Shown piece by piece: positions 17,001 through 25,818 of a stretch of 64,000 nucleotides of DNA. Positions within the stretch are counted from its first letter, which is position 1; each line of letters begins with the position of its first letter. A model generated the notes under the pieces. That model was given only the letters and a program-made list of their open reading frames with translations. It was not told where the DNA came from and ran no database searches. Both the position numbers and the translations under genes were made by a program. This DNA is from Neobacillus cucumis (lineage in GTDB: Bacteria > Bacillota > Bacilli > Bacillales > Cytobacillaceae): assembly GCF_016908975.1 (NCBI RefSeq), contig NZ_JAFBEX010000011.1, positions 152,156 to 216,155 of the forward strand, in the 5' to 3' direction.

Positions 17001-17029
17001 AAAAAAGCTCGCCATTTGGCGGGTTTTCT
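17001..17029 (+). terminator. Terminator-like hairpin ahead of moeB
   Basis: AAAAAAG-CTCGCC-attt-GGCGGG-TTTTC lies just 19 bases before moeB. It could end the moaED message or set the level of moeB. Confidence 0.6.
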
Positions 17030-17047
17030 TATGATGGGGGAGTTTCT

Positions 17048-18067
17048 ATGCATGAACGCTATTCACGGCAAGTCCTTTTTCCGGGGATCGGCAAGGAAGG
17101 ACAAGCAAAGATAAATCAAAAGCATATCCTTATCATTGGGGCTGGGGCGTTAGGCTCTAGTAGTGCCGAGGTGCTGACGCGGGCCGGAGTCGGGAGAATC
17201 ACCATTGTCGATAGAGATTACGTCGAAGCGAGCAATCTTCAACGTCAACAGTTGTATACCGAAGAGGACGTTGCCGAAAAACTGCCAAAGGCAGCCGCAG
17301 CGGAAAAACGTCTTCGAGCTATTAACTCTAATGTAGAAATACGGGGGATCATCGGTGACGTTAATCCGGAGTTGCTCGAGGAATTGGCTGTAGGTGTGGA
17401 TTTAATCATGGATGCGACGGATAATTTTGAAACCCGGATGGTTTTAAATGACGTTTCGCAAAAATACAAGATTCCATGGATATACGGCGCCTGCGTCGGC
17501 AGTTTTGGGATGAGTTTTTCAATCATTCCAGGAAAAACCCCCTGTTTAAATTGTTTGCTGCGGACCATCCCGCTTCAAGGAATGACCTGTGATACGGGGG
17601 GAATTATTTCTCCTGCAGTCCAAATGGTCATTGCCCATCAAACAGCGGAGGCCCTGAAGATGCTGGTTGAGGATTGGGAGGCCATCAGAACCACCTTTGT
17701 CAGCTTTGATTTATGGAGAAATCAATATTCTAGCCTAAAAATGTCCAAAGCGAAATTTACCGGCTGTTTGTCCTGCGGTGAGGAGCGGACTTATCCATAT
17801 TTGGACGAGGAAAACAGAACGAAGACAACGGTCTTGTGCGGCCGCGATACCGTCCAAATCCGCCCGTCCCATCAAGGAGAGGTCTCGCTAGAAAGTCTCG
17901 CAGACCAGCTTCGTTCATCAGGCTACCAAGTAAAGGGCAATCCTTACTTGCTATCCGTTGAAATGGGTGCAGAACGGATGGTTGTTTTTCAAGATGGCCG
18001 CGCACTCATTCATGGAACGAAGGATTTAACACACGCCAAGTCAATCTACCAAAGAATACTAGGATAA
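17048..18067 (+). CDS. moeB: Molybdopterin-synthase adenylyltransferase MoeB/ThiF family
   Basis: A 339-residue E1-like enzyme that adenylates the C-terminal Gly of MoaD. The N-terminal HERYSRQVLFPGIGKEGQ, the ATP-binding GAGALGSS, and R/N/D residues in ASNLQRQQLY and DATDNFETR are present. Zinc-binding pairs CLNC and CLSC are also visible. The C-terminal 80 residues (from about 265) form a short extra domain rather than a full rhodanese. It is the last gene of the formate/cofactor block. ThiF is the alternative family label, but context favours MoeB. Confidence 0.9.
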   Translation: MHERYSRQVLFPGIGKEGQAKINQKHILIIGAGALGSSSAEVLTRAGVGRITIVDRDYVEASNLQRQQLYTEEDVAEKLPKAAAAEKRLRAINSNVEIRGIIGDVNPELLEELAVGVDLIMDATDNFETRMVLNDVSQKYKIPWIYGACVGSFGMSFSIIPGKTPCLNCLLRTIPLQGMTCDTGGIISPAVQMVIAHQTAEALKMLVEDWEAIRTTFVSFDLWRNQYSSLKMSKAKFTGCLSCGEERTYPYLDEENRTKTTVLCGRDTVQIRPSHQGEVSLESLADQLRSSGYQVKGNPYLLSVEMGAERMVVFQDGRALIHGTKDLTHAKSIYQRILG

Positions 18068-18069
18068 AT

Positions 18070-18104
18070 AAGAAACCCGGACCAGGAATGGTGCGGGGTT
18101 CTTA
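18070..18104 (+). terminator. Weak terminator after moeB
   Basis: AAGAAACCCG and CGGGGTTCTT can pair across a 14-base loop. There is no strong T run. Confidence 0.5.
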
Positions 18105-18124
18105 CGTTTGAATGATAAGAATTT

Positions 18125-18182
18125 TAACTTCGAGAATGGTCCAGCTCCAGCTTGTCGGGGCTGATCAAGGCGCTTGCGCTTT
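18125..18182 (+). repeat. Family A repeat, copy 5 (centre deleted)
   Basis: TTCGAGAATGGTCCAGCTCCAG joins directly to CTTGTCGGGGCTGATCAAGG...GCTTGCGCTTTC, with the inner hairpin missing. It has the same orientation as copy 4, so the two flank the formate block as direct repeats. Confidence 0.8.
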
Positions 18183-18197
18183 CCTATCCTTCGACAA

Positions 18198-18213
18198 TGT
18201 TCCACGTGAAACA
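18198..18213. promoter_or_regulatory. parS site (Spo0J/ParB binding)
   Basis: TGTTCCACGTGAAACA is identical to a B. subtilis parS sequence and occurs once. It is enclosed by perfect 9-bp arms CCTTCGACA and TGTCGAAGG (18188-18222), making a 35-bp inverted repeat. ParB-CTP loads here to recruit SMC and organise the origin-side chromosome. B. subtilis has parS sites on this side of its origin, consistent with the syntenic position. Confidence 0.9.
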
Positions 18214-18301
18214 TGTCGAAGGGTAGGTGAGGACTATTTTTTCGTAAAATAGCCCATAATCATGTAGAATAGAAACGAGAATAGATGTAGAGGTGTAGTA
18301 C

Positions 18302-18607
18302 GTGAATATATCTGTTGATAAACTACTGGCAAAAATCGATGAGGAACTAAAATTAGCTAAAGCGGCGACAAAGGAAGAAAACTTGCGGGAAAAGATTTAC
18401 TCTATTAAAATATTGTGCGAACTCATACTAGATGAAAAGCAGGTGGCCGTGAAGCCTTCGGCACCAATACAGCCTGCGGTCACACAACAAGTCTATCAAC
18501 AGCCATCCATCAATCAGCAAGTACTCCAGCAGCCATCACCATTTCAGCAACCCAAAAAGATTGAAATGGACGATGAAGCAAACGGGGATTCATTATTTGA
18601 TTTCTAA
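18302..18607 (+). CDS. ywdI: YwdI family protein (DUF5327)
   Basis: A 101-residue protein of unknown function. The N-terminal 55 residues are helical and charged (SVDKLLAKIDEELKLAK...KIYSIKILCELILDE). The rest is Q/P-rich with repeats of QQP, ending in DSLFDF. It begins with GTG or ATG near AGAGGTG and lies 18 bases before ywdK, the same order as in B. subtilis. Confidence 0.85.
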   Translation: MNISVDKLLAKIDEELKLAKAATKEENLREKIYSIKILCELILDEKQVAVKPSAPIQPAVTQQVYQQPSINQQVLQQPSPFQQPKKIEMDDEANGDSLFDF

Positions 18608-18625
18608 AAACGGAGGTGTTTTACT

Positions 18626-18997
18626 TTGAAAGCTTTTATTATTGTTGGTGCTATTAATGCCTTTTTAGCAGTTGCGCTCGGAGCGTTTGGAGCACATGGA
18701 CTGAAGGACAGACTAGATGCCTACTATTTAGACATTTGGAAAACGGGTGTAACCTATCAAATGTTTCATGCAATCGGCATCCTCATTATCGCTATGCTTC
18801 TTGGTAAAGTGCCAATGAGCTCACTATTTAATTGGTCAGGGTGGTTAATGCTCGCAGGGATCATTTTCTTTAGCGGAAGCTTGTATATCTTAAGTCTCAC
18901 AAAAGTGGGCGTGTTAGGTGCGATTACTCCGATTGGCGGAGTATGCTTTTTGGCGGCTTGGGTGTTAATGATTATTGGAGCGGTTAAGAATTTTTAA
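18626..18997 (+). CDS. ywdK: DUF423 membrane protein YwdK
   Basis: A 123-residue membrane protein with four hydrophobic helices and the family motif GAFGAHGLKDRL after helix 1. Function unknown. The start is TTG with ACGGAGGTG ten bases ahead. It forms a two-gene unit with ywdI and ends at a bidirectional terminator shared with gerQ. Confidence 0.9.
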   Translation: MKAFIIVGAINAFLAVALGAFGAHGLKDRLDAYYLDIWKTGVTYQMFHAIGILIIAMLLGKVPMSSLFNWSGWLMLAGIIFFSGSLYILSLTKVGVLGAITPIGGVCFLAAWVLMIIGAVKNF

Positions 18998-19000
18998 GAC

Positions 19001-19036
19001 AAAAAAGGCATTGGGATAAACTCCCGATGCCTTTTT
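19001..19036. terminator. Bidirectional terminator between ywdK and gerQ
   Basis: AAAAAAGGCATTGGG-ataaa-CTCCCGATGCCTTTTT forms a stem with A and T runs on opposite sides. Confidence 0.9.
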
Positions 19037-19039
19037 ACT

Positions 19040-19519
19040 TTATCTTGGTGGGAAGGTTTGTAATGAAGGACCTGCACCATATGGATATTCGTACTCAATT
19101 TCTTCGGAGAAGGTAATATAGTCAACGGCTACCATTGGAATGAGGTAGCGCGTGCCGACTTGCGGATCACTTAAAATGACGTGGTCCCGTCCGGCAGCTT
19201 CGATGATGCCCTTAAACTCTTTCGCATTCCATTGGCTGTTTCCTTCAAAGGTTGCAAAAACCGTTACTAATTTCCCTTTGTTCAAGCGAAGAATATTTTC
19301 AATGTAGGATTGTTCAATTGGCAGCATTCCAGGTGAAGCTCCTGCTCCCCCTTGTGCTGGTGGTGTTGGCGTACCTCCGAATCCAGCTGGCGGAAATTGT
19401 TGTTGTGGAAATCCTTGAGTTGGCATAAAGCCTTGCCCGCCTGTCATTGGCTGCTGGGCCTGTCGGTCGGCTGCCCCTGGATAAGGCTGAAATCCTTGAG
19501 GATTGTAATATTGACTCAT
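19040..19519 (-). CDS. gerQ: Spore coat protein GerQ
   Basis: A 159-residue coat protein needed for normal germination and localisation of the cortex hydrolase CwlJ. It is cross-linked by transglutaminase in B. subtilis. The N-terminal 75 residues are P/Q/G-rich (QYYNPQGFQPYPG, QGFPQQQFPP). The conserved C-terminal domain starts at QSYIENILRLNKGK and includes VTVFATFEGNSQWNAKEFKG. The start uses TAGGAGGG. Mother-cell sigma control is expected from the family; I did not find a convincing promoter. Confidence 0.92.
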   Translation of the reverse strand: MSQYYNPQGFQPYPGAADRQAQQPMTGGQGFMPTQGFPQQQFPPAGFGGTPTPPAQGGAGASPGMLPIEQSYIENILRLNKGKLVTVFATFEGNSQWNAKEFKGIIEAAGRDHVILSDPQVGTRYLIPMVAVDYITFSEEIEYEYPYGAGPSLQTFPPR

Positions 19520-19742
19520 CTGTTTCCCTCCTATAAAAACTTCTTTCATAGACTAATACGAGTAGACGAAAGACCTAACAATTTTATTCATACTCCTGTG
19601 AACCGAAAATAGTGACAGTTTTTTTGGCTCTTTGCTCACCTCTTTTTGATGAGACCTTCGGAGCTTAATCTTAGACTCGCTGTTAAAATAGTATGAAAAA
19701 AAGAAATGAAATATGACTGTACGAACTTTGTTTGTAGACATA

Positions 19743-19777
19743 AAAAAAGTTCTCAAGAACGAGCCTGAGAACTTTTT
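19743..19777 (-). terminator. Terminator for hemQ
   Basis: On the minus strand AAAGTTCTCA-(10 nt loop)-TGAGAACTTTTTTT directly follows the hemQ stop. The remaining 19520-19742 interval shows no gene. Confidence 0.85.
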
Positions 19778-19783
19778 GAAAAA

Positions 19784-20527
19784 TTATACATGAAGGAAGA
19801 TTGTGATGCGTTCTTCTTCAAGCAGGTTGCCGACGAAAAAGGCACCGAATTCGCCGTAGCGGGCGCTGACTTCGTCAAAGCGCATTTCATAGACGAGCTT
19901 TTTGAACTGGAGAACGTCATCGGCGAAGAGAGTAACACCCCATTCGTAATCGTCGAAGCCAACGGAACCGGTGATAATTTGTTTGACTTTGCCTGCATAT
20001 GTACGTCCAATCATACCGTGGCTGCGCATCATGCTGCGGCGCTCTTCCATTGGCAGCATGTACCAGTTATCATCGCCTTGACGGCGCTTGTCCATTGGGT
20101 AGAAGCAGACATGCTTTGCTTTTGGCAATGTTGGATAAAGGCGTGCAAGGATTTGCGGGTTTTGGTATGGATCTTCACCTGCTGGCAGGTAGTTGCTGAG
20201 CTCGACTACGGATACATAGGAATGGGCAGGAATCGTGAATTCAGCCAGTTTGGTTTTATTAAATTGTGTTTCAATTTCATTTAGTTCCTCCATGGTTGGA
20301 CGAAGGATCATCATCATAAAATCGGCTTTTTGACCGACGATTGTATATAAAGCATGGCTGCCTTCTTTTCGTTCTTGTGTTTCGTTCCAGTTTTCAACCA
20401 GACTTAAAAACTCGTGAATCGCGGCCTCGCGCTCTTCACTAGGGAGCATTTTCCAAGTTGTCCAATCAACGGTACGGAAATCATGAAGGCAATACCAGCC
20501 ATCAAGCGTTTGTGCTGCTTCACTCAT
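19784..20527 (-). CDS. hemQ: Coproheme decarboxylase HemQ/ChdC
   Basis: A 247-residue chlorite-dismutase-fold enzyme catalysing the last step of the coproporphyrin-dependent haem pathway of Gram-positive bacteria, coproheme to haem b with peroxide. The reactive Tyr is in CFYPMDKRR (about Y143) and the proximal haem ligand in MRSHGMIG (about H170), close to the positions known for Geobacillus HemQ. ATG 20527 follows TTAGGAGTG. It is divergent from pta, as in B. subtilis. Confidence 0.95.
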   Translation of the reverse strand: MSEAAQTLDGWYCLHDFRTVDWTTWKMLPSEEREAAIHEFLSLVENWNETQERKEGSHALYTIVGQKADFMMMILRPTMEELNEIETQFNKTKLAEFTIPAHSYVSVVELSNYLPAGEDPYQNPQILARLYPTLPKAKHVCFYPMDKRRQGDDNWYMLPMEERRSMMRSHGMIGRTYAGKVKQIITGSVGFDDYEWGVTLFADDVLQFKKLVYEMRFDEVSARYGEFGAFFVGNLLEEERITIFLHV

Positions 20528-20684
20528 TATAATCACTCCTAAATAATCATTCTTCTCATTTCCAATCTTAACTATATCATAGTTTGACCAAGCCGCGCCT
20601 TTCTAACACCCCACGGGGATATTTTTATCGAAAAAGGTAATAGTAAGAAGGTGAGTGGAATTTTTTGAAAACAAAAACTTTTTG

Positions 20685-20699
20685 GTGTAACCGCTGTCT
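20685..20699 (+). promoter_or_regulatory. Candidate CcpA-binding cre site upstream of pta
   Basis: GTGTAACCGCTGTCT matches the WTGNAANCGNWNNCW consensus at 14 of 15 positions. It lies some 55 bases upstream of the predicted start point, the arrangement by which CcpA activates pta in B. subtilis. Confidence 0.65.
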
Positions 20700-20713
20700 G
20701 TGACTTACATTGC

Positions 20714-20741
20714 TTGAAATTTTAGCATGGTAAAGTATGCT
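20714..20741 (+). promoter_or_regulatory. Predicted sigma-A promoter of pta
   Basis: TTGAAA and TATGCT are separated by 16 bases, about 35 bases ahead of the start codon. Confidence 0.55.
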
Positions 20742-20774
20742 AGAAGTGGTAGATTAATAAGGAGGCAAATGGTT

Positions 20775-21746
20775 GTGAGTGATTTATTTGAAGGTTTAAA
20801 GCAGAAAATTTCTGGACGTAATTTGCGAATTGTTTTTCCAGAAGGATTAGATGAGCGGATTATTCGTGCAGCAAGCCGTTTAGCTGAGGAAAATTTAATT
20901 ACGCCTATTTTGGTAGGAAATATCGAACAGGTGCAGGCAAAGGCAAATGACCTTGGCGTTTCTGTCGATTCTGCAGAAATTTATGATCCTGCTACATATG
21001 CGGGCATGGAAGAATTAGTGGCTTCATTTGTGGATCGTCGTAAAGGCAAGGCAACAGAAGAAGATGCCCGTAAAATTTTACTTGATGAAAATTACTTTGG
21101 GACAATGCTTGTATATTTAAATAAAGCACATGGTCTTGTTAGCGGCGCGGCGCATTCAACAGCAGATACGGTTCGCCCGGCGTTACAAATTATTAAAACG
21201 AAAGCAGGCGTGAAGAAGACGTCTGGTGTATTCATCATGGTTCGTGAAGATGAGAAATATGTATTTGCTGATTGTGCGATTAATATTGCACCGGACAGCA
21301 ATGATTTAGCGGAGATTGCGATTGAAAGTGCGAAAACAGCAGCAATGTTTGATATTGAGCCACGCATTGCCATGTTAAGTTTTTCAACGAAGGGTTCGGC
21401 TAAATCACCGGAAACAGAGCGTGTGGCAGAAGCTGTGGCTGAGGCGAAACGACGTGATGCATCGCTTGTTTTGGACGGTGAATTCCAGTTTGATGCTGCG
21501 TTTGTTCCTTCTGTGGCTAAGAGTAAGGCGCCGGGTTCTGTGCTGCAAGGAGATGCGAATGTATTTATCTTCCCTAGCCTTGAAGCAGGAAACATTGGTT
21601 ATAAAATTGCCCAGCGTTTAGGCAATTTTGAAGCAGTAGGTCCAATTTTACAAGGGTTAAATGCACCAGTAAACGACCTATCACGCGGCTGTAATGAAGA
21701 AGACGTGTACAAACTTGCGCTGATTACTGCAGCACAAGGATTATAA
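20775..21746 (+). CDS. pta: Phosphate acetyltransferase
   Basis: A 323-residue enzyme, the same length as in B. subtilis, interconverting acetyl-CoA and acetyl phosphate in overflow acetate metabolism. It contains GLVSGAAHSTADTVRPALQIIKT, GDANVFIFPSLEAGNIGYK and PVNDLSRG. GTG 20775 is chosen (MSDLFEGLKQK) because AAGGAGG lies nine bases ahead. ATG 20769 is only three bases from it and would add two residues. Likely activated by CcpA through the upstream cre. Confidence 0.95.
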   Translation: MSDLFEGLKQKISGRNLRIVFPEGLDERIIRAASRLAEENLITPILVGNIEQVQAKANDLGVSVDSAEIYDPATYAGMEELVASFVDRRKGKATEEDARKILLDENYFGTMLVYLNKAHGLVSGAAHSTADTVRPALQIIKTKAGVKKTSGVFIMVREDEKYVFADCAINIAPDSNDLAEIAIESAKTAAMFDIEPRIAMLSFSTKGSAKSPETERVAEAVAEAKRRDASLVLDGEFQFDAAFVPSVAKSKAPGSVLQGDANVFIFPSLEAGNIGYKIAQRLGNFEAVGPILQGLNAPVNDLSRGCNEEDVYKLALITAAQGL

Positions 21747-21753
21747 GATAGAA

Positions 21754-21786
21754 TGGGCTGGTCCTTGATGGGGCTGGCTCTTTTTT
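21754..21786 (+). terminator. Terminator after pta
   Basis: GGGCTGGTCC and GGGGCTGGCTC pair with several G-U pairs across a short loop, followed by TTTTTT. Confidence 0.7.
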
Positions 21787-21844
21787 GTGTGAGTTGCCTC
21801 TTTTTGATAAAATAAGCCTAATAAACCATTAAGGAGTAATCAAA

Positions 21845-22681
21845 ATGGAAGGTTTACTGCGCCAGCCCGAATGGCGGATTATTGACCAGTCGGCAGTTGG
21901 CATTCATTTTCAAGCATTACAATCATTTGGAACCGATGATACCTTGTGCGCATCCGTAGGTGCTGGAGAGGCGCCGGCAACAGCGCGGACGTGGGTTCAT
22001 CATAATACGGTCGTGTTAGGGATACAGGATACGAGATTGCCATTTTTACAGGAGGGCCTTCAATATTTGGCTGAGCAAGGCTATCAGCCCATTGTACGCA
22101 ATTCCGGCGGGTTGGCGGTTGTGCTCGATGAAGGAGTCCTGAATATCTCGTTAATTTTTCCAGAGGCTGCAAAAGGAATCGATATTAACCGGGGCTACGA
22201 TGCGATGTGGCAGCTGGTACAGCAGATGTTTTCTGATTTTCCACAGTCCATTGAGGCACGGGAAATTATCGGCTCTTATTGCCCGGGAAGTTATGACCTT
22301 AGTATTGGAGGGAAAAAGTTTGCCGGCATTTCGCAGCGGCGTTTGAAACGAGGCGTGGCCGTACAGATTTATTTGTGCGTCAATGGGAGCGGCGAAAAGC
22401 GGGCTGAACTTGTCCGGGAATTTTATCAGCTGGCCAAAAAAGACGAACAAACGAAATTCGTTTATCCGGAGGTGGTTCCGGAAGTAATGGCCTCCCTGTC
22501 AGATTTGCTTGGTGTCGAATTGACCATTGCTGATGTGATGCTGCGGCTCCTGCAGCAGTTAAAAGCGCATAGTGATTACTTGTATGCGGGGCAGTTAAAC
22601 GAGTTTGAGCTTAGTTTGTTTTCAGGGTATTATCAACGGGTGGTCGACCGCAATGAAAAAATGGCTGAGATGTTAAAATAA
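21845..22681 (+). CDS. lipL: Octanoyl-[GcvH]:protein N-octanoyltransferase LipL
   Basis: A 278-residue amidotransferase that moves octanoate from GcvH to E2 subunits in lipoate assembly. It belongs to the LplA/LipB fold. The catalytic Cys is at about residue 146 in [28 protein letters not shown] sequence, with the Lys/acyl-site segment following. [16 protein letters not shown] forms the binding loop. It follows pta as in B. subtilis, where it is ywfL. Confidence 0.93.
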   Translation: MEGLLRQPEWRIIDQSAVGIHFQALQSFGTDDTLCASVGAGEAPATARTWVHHNTVVLGIQDTRLPFLQEGLQYLAEQGYQPIVRNSGGLAVVLDEGVLNISLIFPEAAKGIDINRGYDAMWQLVQQMFSDFPQSIEAREIIGSYCPGSYDLSIGGKKFAGISQRRLKRGVAVQIYLCVNGSGEKRAELVREFYQLAKKDEQTKFVYPEVVPEVMASLSDLLGVELTIADVMLRLLQQLKAHSDYLYAGQLNEFELSLFSGYYQRVVDRNEKMAEMLK

Positions 22682-22751
22682 AAATTTATGCGCTTGATAG
22701 AGGTCTCCCTGGAATCACGGACCTTTATTGTTGGATCGCGCTAACACAGGC

Positions 22752-22795
22752 AAAAAAAAGCCGAAAATCTCTCGTGAATAGATTTACGGCTTTTT
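22752..22795. terminator. Bidirectional terminator between lipL and rsfA
   Basis: AAAAAAAAGCCG-AAAATCT...AGATTTA-CGGCTTTTT gives a long interrupted stem with A and T runs. Confidence 0.85.
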
Positions 22796-22859
22796 GGCTT
22801 GTATATTAAGTGCTGCTGCGCTTGGTCTCTTCTCCCTTAAAGGAATTGGAAAGATGATT

Positions 22860-23612
22860 TTACTCTGCAACTTTTTCGAGGTTGCCGTTACGGTCCATTT
22901 TGAATTTAGTAGCAGGTCTTTCCTCTTCTTCAAATAAAACTAGCTTACGGGCGCGGTTCATGATTTTCATCAGCGTCTCGTAATCTTCTTGAATGGTCTC
23001 GGTATTTTGCTCGAGCCCTTCAATTTTTGCAGTCATTTCCTCATTTTGCTTTCTTAACTCGGAAATTTCTCTTTTCAATCTTTCATTCTCACTTTTTAGT
23101 GCTTCATTTTGCAGATTGGCATGATGAAAGTTTTGTAAATAAGAAATGACAGAATCCAGTGATAGCCCTCCAGTTGGTGCAGCGGCTCGGTAGGTTTGTG
23201 AGACCGCAGGCTTAACAAAGGTTTCAGCAGCCATTTCAGTTTGCATGTCGTTCATTTCAACTGCTGTTTCTGTAGGGGCAGGCATTTCCACATGAATTGG
23301 TTCAAGTGTTTCTAAATCCTCTGAATCAGGAACGGGCGGATTGTAAAGTAGTTTTTTCTTGCCGCCTTGGTCTTTTCCTAACACTCTTTGTCTTTGTTTT
23401 CGTTGTTTTTTTGCTAGTTGTAGCGCTTTCTCATAGCGGTGACGGACAACGGCATTCCATCTGAAACCGCAGGCGGCAGAAGTACGGTTAAGCTTGTCGC
23501 CCACCTCTTCAAAAGCATTTAGCTGGGTGCTGCCTTCTCTTACATGACGTAGTACGGTTTCTGCTAAAAGTAAGTCATTTTCATCTGTCCAAGCATCTTG
23601 ACGAACTTTCAT
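22860..23612 (-). CDS. rsfA: RsfA family prespore-specific transcriptional regulator
   Basis: A 250-residue regulator of forespore (sigma-F) genes. The N-terminal Myb/SANT-like DNA-binding region is [20 protein letters not shown]...[20 protein letters not shown], followed by a basic stretch [13 protein letters not shown]. After an acidic/proline linker there is a coiled coil from about residue 165 ([20 protein letters not shown]). ATG 23612 is preferred over a TTG three codons upstream because AGGGAG lies eight bases ahead and homologues begin close to RQDAW. Confidence 0.9.
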   Translation of the reverse strand: MKVRQDAWTDENDLLLAETVLRHVREGSTQLNAFEEVGDKLNRTSAACGFRWNAVVRHRYEKALQLAKKQRKQRQRVLGKDQGGKKKLLYNPPVPDSEDLETLEPIHVEMPAPTETAVEMNDMQTEMAAETFVKPAVSQTYRAAAPTGGLSLDSVISYLQNFHHANLQNEALKSENERLKREISELRKQNEEMTAKIEGLEQNTETIQEDYETLMKIMNRARKLVLFEEEERPATKFKMDRNGNLEKVAE

Positions 23613-23939
23613 ATCTTTCAACTCCCTAAATTGTTGTGCTATTTTTACTTTGTCAGTTCATGTTCTGACTTGTTTTTTAAAGTTCTAGTCTTAGGATGGA
23701 CAAGTTTTTCAAGGTTTATACCAAACTTAATGCAAGGATAGTAGATTTTTTAACTAAAAGATTTGAGGGTGTTTGACAAGAGTTACTAATGATTGCAGCT
23801 TGCATTGGGAAAAAAGAACCTGTAAAATACCTATGGAGTTAAGACTGTTTAGTTATTTATTTTTGCCAAGTTACTATGTGTGATTATTGGATAAAATAGT
23901 GAAGTGATAATAGATTGATGGTAGAAAGGGGTGGATGGA
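23613..23939. other. Divergent intergenic region rsfA / DUF1450 gene
   Basis: AT-rich, 327 bases, with outward-facing genes on both sides. I see no repeat, hairpin or small gene here; promoters for both genes are presumably inside but were not resolved. Confidence 0.5.
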
Positions 23940-24161
23940 ATGTCCAATGAATTTCGTGTTTGCGATGATTGTCAGGCCGTGAATCTAAAGACATTGATCC
24001 CTCGTTTGAAAGAAGCTGACCCGGATGCGGAAATTAAAATTGGATGCCAATCCTATTGTGGTCCCGGTCGAAAAAAGACCTTTGCTTTCGTTAACAACCG
24101 CCCTGTGGCAGCATTGACAGAAGAAGAATTAATGGAAAAGGTTAATAAAAAGATAAAATAA
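23940..24161 (+). CDS. DUF1450 (YuzB-like) small cysteine protein
   Basis: A 73-residue protein of unknown function. Cysteines are arranged as VCDDCQAVN near the N terminus and [13 protein letters not shown] mid-protein, the pattern of DUF1450, which looks like a small redox or metal-binding thioredoxin-like fold. ATG 23940 follows GAAAGGGG. It is a single-gene unit with a strong terminator. Confidence 0.8.
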   Translation: MSNEFRVCDDCQAVNLKTLIPRLKEADPDAEIKIGCQSYCGPGRKKTFAFVNNRPVAALTEEELMEKVNKKIK

Positions 24162-24194
24162 GCTCGGTTTCTTTGCAAATAGATACGAATCTAA

Positions 24195-24232
24195 AAAATC
24201 ACCTACGTTCATCAGGCCACAGGTGATTTTTC
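24195..24232 (+). terminator. Terminator after DUF1450 gene
   Basis: AAAATCACCT-(15 nt loop)-AGGTGATTTTT. Confidence 0.85.
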
Positions 24233-24254
24233 TATTGGTGCCTGTCACCAATAG
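24232..24254. repeat. Family B short palindromic repeat, copy 1
   Basis: CTATTGGTG-CCTGT-CACCAATAG has 9-bp perfect arms around the GGTGCCTGTCACC core shared by all copies. Confidence 0.8.
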
Positions 24255-24407
24255 TCAGTTCAGTGTGTTAGAAATGCTGACAGACACTCAATGTGTCGAA
24301 AAATCGTGCGGAATTTTGTAGGTATTTGGTATATAATAGGAGTAGGAATAAATTGGCCAATTTTGGTAAACGGGAAGAAGCATTTGTTTGAGGAAGAGGG
24401 GTATTTC

Positions 24408-25706
24408 ATGCAATATTCGGCAGAAAAGTTAACAGAAGAAAAAGTGTTTAAAGACCCCGTCCATCGCTATGTCCATGTTCGAGACCGAGTGATCTGGGAT
24501 TTGATAGGAACAAAAGAGTTTCAGCGTCTGCGCCGGATTAAGCAGCTGGGGACCACCTTTTTAACCTTTCACGGTGCAGAACATAGTAGATTTAACCACT
24601 CTCTCGGAGTTTATGAGATTGTCCGCCGTATCATCGATGACGTCTTTGCCGGCAGACAGGAATGGAACGATGATGACCGCCTTCTCACCTTATGTTCTGC
24701 GCTTCTCCACGACCTTGGGCATGGCCCGTTTTCACACGCCTTTGAAAAAGTTTTTGATTTTGACCATGAAGACTTAACACGAGCGATTATTTTAGGAAAC
24801 ACAGAAGTCAACAAGGTACTTCTAATGGTAGGCCCTGATTTTCCTGCACAGGTGGCTGAAGTAATTGCGAAAACATCTGCGAAAAAGCTCGTCGTCAGTA
24901 TGATTTCGAGTCAAATTGATGCCGACCGGATGGATTATTTGCAGCGGGATGCTTATTTTACTGGTGTGAGCTACGGTCAATTTGATATGGAAAGAATACT
25001 GCGAGTTATGCGCCCTAGGGAAGAGCAGGTTGTTATTAAAAAGAGCGGCATGCATGCGGTGGAAGATTATATCATGAGCCGCTATCAAATGTATTGGCAG
25101 GTTTACTTCCATCCTGTCTCTCGCAGTGCTGAAGTGATTCTAACGAAAATCCTTCATCGGGCCAAACAGTTATTAGAAAACAACTACACTTTTAAATATG
25201 AACCCATCCACTTTACTTCTCTTTTTCATGAACAAGTGACATTAGAAGACTATTTAAAATTGGATGAGTCTGTTTGTTTTTATTATTTTCAAATTTGGCA
25301 GGAAGAGAATGATGCGATTTTAAGCGACCTTTGCCGCCGCTTTGTTAACCGGAATCTATTTAAATATGTTGAATTTGACCCTGCCAAGGAGTATAAGAAG
25401 CTTGCTGAATTAACGGTTCTTTTTGAGAAAGCAGGGATTGACCCTGAATATTATTTGGTTGTCGATTCATCTTCTGACTTGCCATATGATTTCTACCGGC
25501 CTGGTGAAGAAGAAGAACGGCTGCCAATACATTTATTGATGAAAAATGGAGAATTACGCGAGCTTTCTCGTGAATCTGAGATAGTCGATGCTATTTCGGG
25601 AAAGAGAAGAACGGACCACAAACTCTATTACCCAGCAGACTTCCTAGAAGACGACTCCAGCCAAAAAAAACTAAAACAGCAAATTCGCACCCTTTTAGAT
25701 CGTTAA
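24408..25706 (+). CDS. ywfO: HD-domain phosphohydrolase YwfO
   Basis: A 432-residue HD-superfamily protein related to dGTP triphosphohydrolases. The metal ligands are in HSRFNHSLGV, ALLHDLGHGPFSH and the Asp of SSQIDADRMDYL. B. subtilis YwfO is about the same length and hydrolyses nucleotide or triphosphate substrates in family studies; the in vivo role is uncertain. ATG 24408 follows GAAGAGGGG, and 39 upstream codons in frame are not conserved-looking. Confidence 0.88.
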   Translation: MQYSAEKLTEEKVFKDPVHRYVHVRDRVIWDLIGTKEFQRLRRIKQLGTTFLTFHGAEHSRFNHSLGVYEIVRRIIDDVFAGRQEWNDDDRLLTLCSALLHDLGHGPFSHAFEKVFDFDHEDLTRAIILGNTEVNKVLLMVGPDFPAQVAEVIAKTSAKKLVVSMISSQIDADRMDYLQRDAYFTGVSYGQFDMERILRVMRPREEQVVIKKSGMHAVEDYIMSRYQMYWQVYFHPVSRSAEVILTKILHRAKQLLENNYTFKYEPIHFTSLFHEQVTLEDYLKLDESVCFYYFQIWQEENDAILSDLCRRFVNRNLFKYVEFDPAKEYKKLAELTVLFEKAGIDPEYYLVVDSSSDLPYDFYRPGEEEERLPIHLLMKNGELRELSRESEIVDAISGKRRTDHKLYYPADFLEDDSSQKKLKQQIRTLLDR

Positions 25707-25785
25707 TGAATGGTGCCATTGAACGGTTTCTTTAATGGTCTCTTTCACCATTAAAGGTCAAAACAATAGTGTAAATATGAGTAAT

Positions 25786-25798
25786 GGTGCCTGTCACC
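25786..25798. repeat. Family B short palindromic repeat, copy 2
   Basis: GGTGCCTGTCACC lies in the gap before ywgA. A related degenerate palindrome (TTTAATGGT...ACCATTAAA) is 50 bases upstream. Confidence 0.75.
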
Positions 25799-25818
25799 AC
25801 TGGAGTAGGAGATGACGA

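Noticed and set aside
24301..24340. TATAAT at 24332 as the ywfO promoter
   Set aside because: The -10 is perfect, but I could not find a -35 at suitable spacing or an extended -10, so it was left out.
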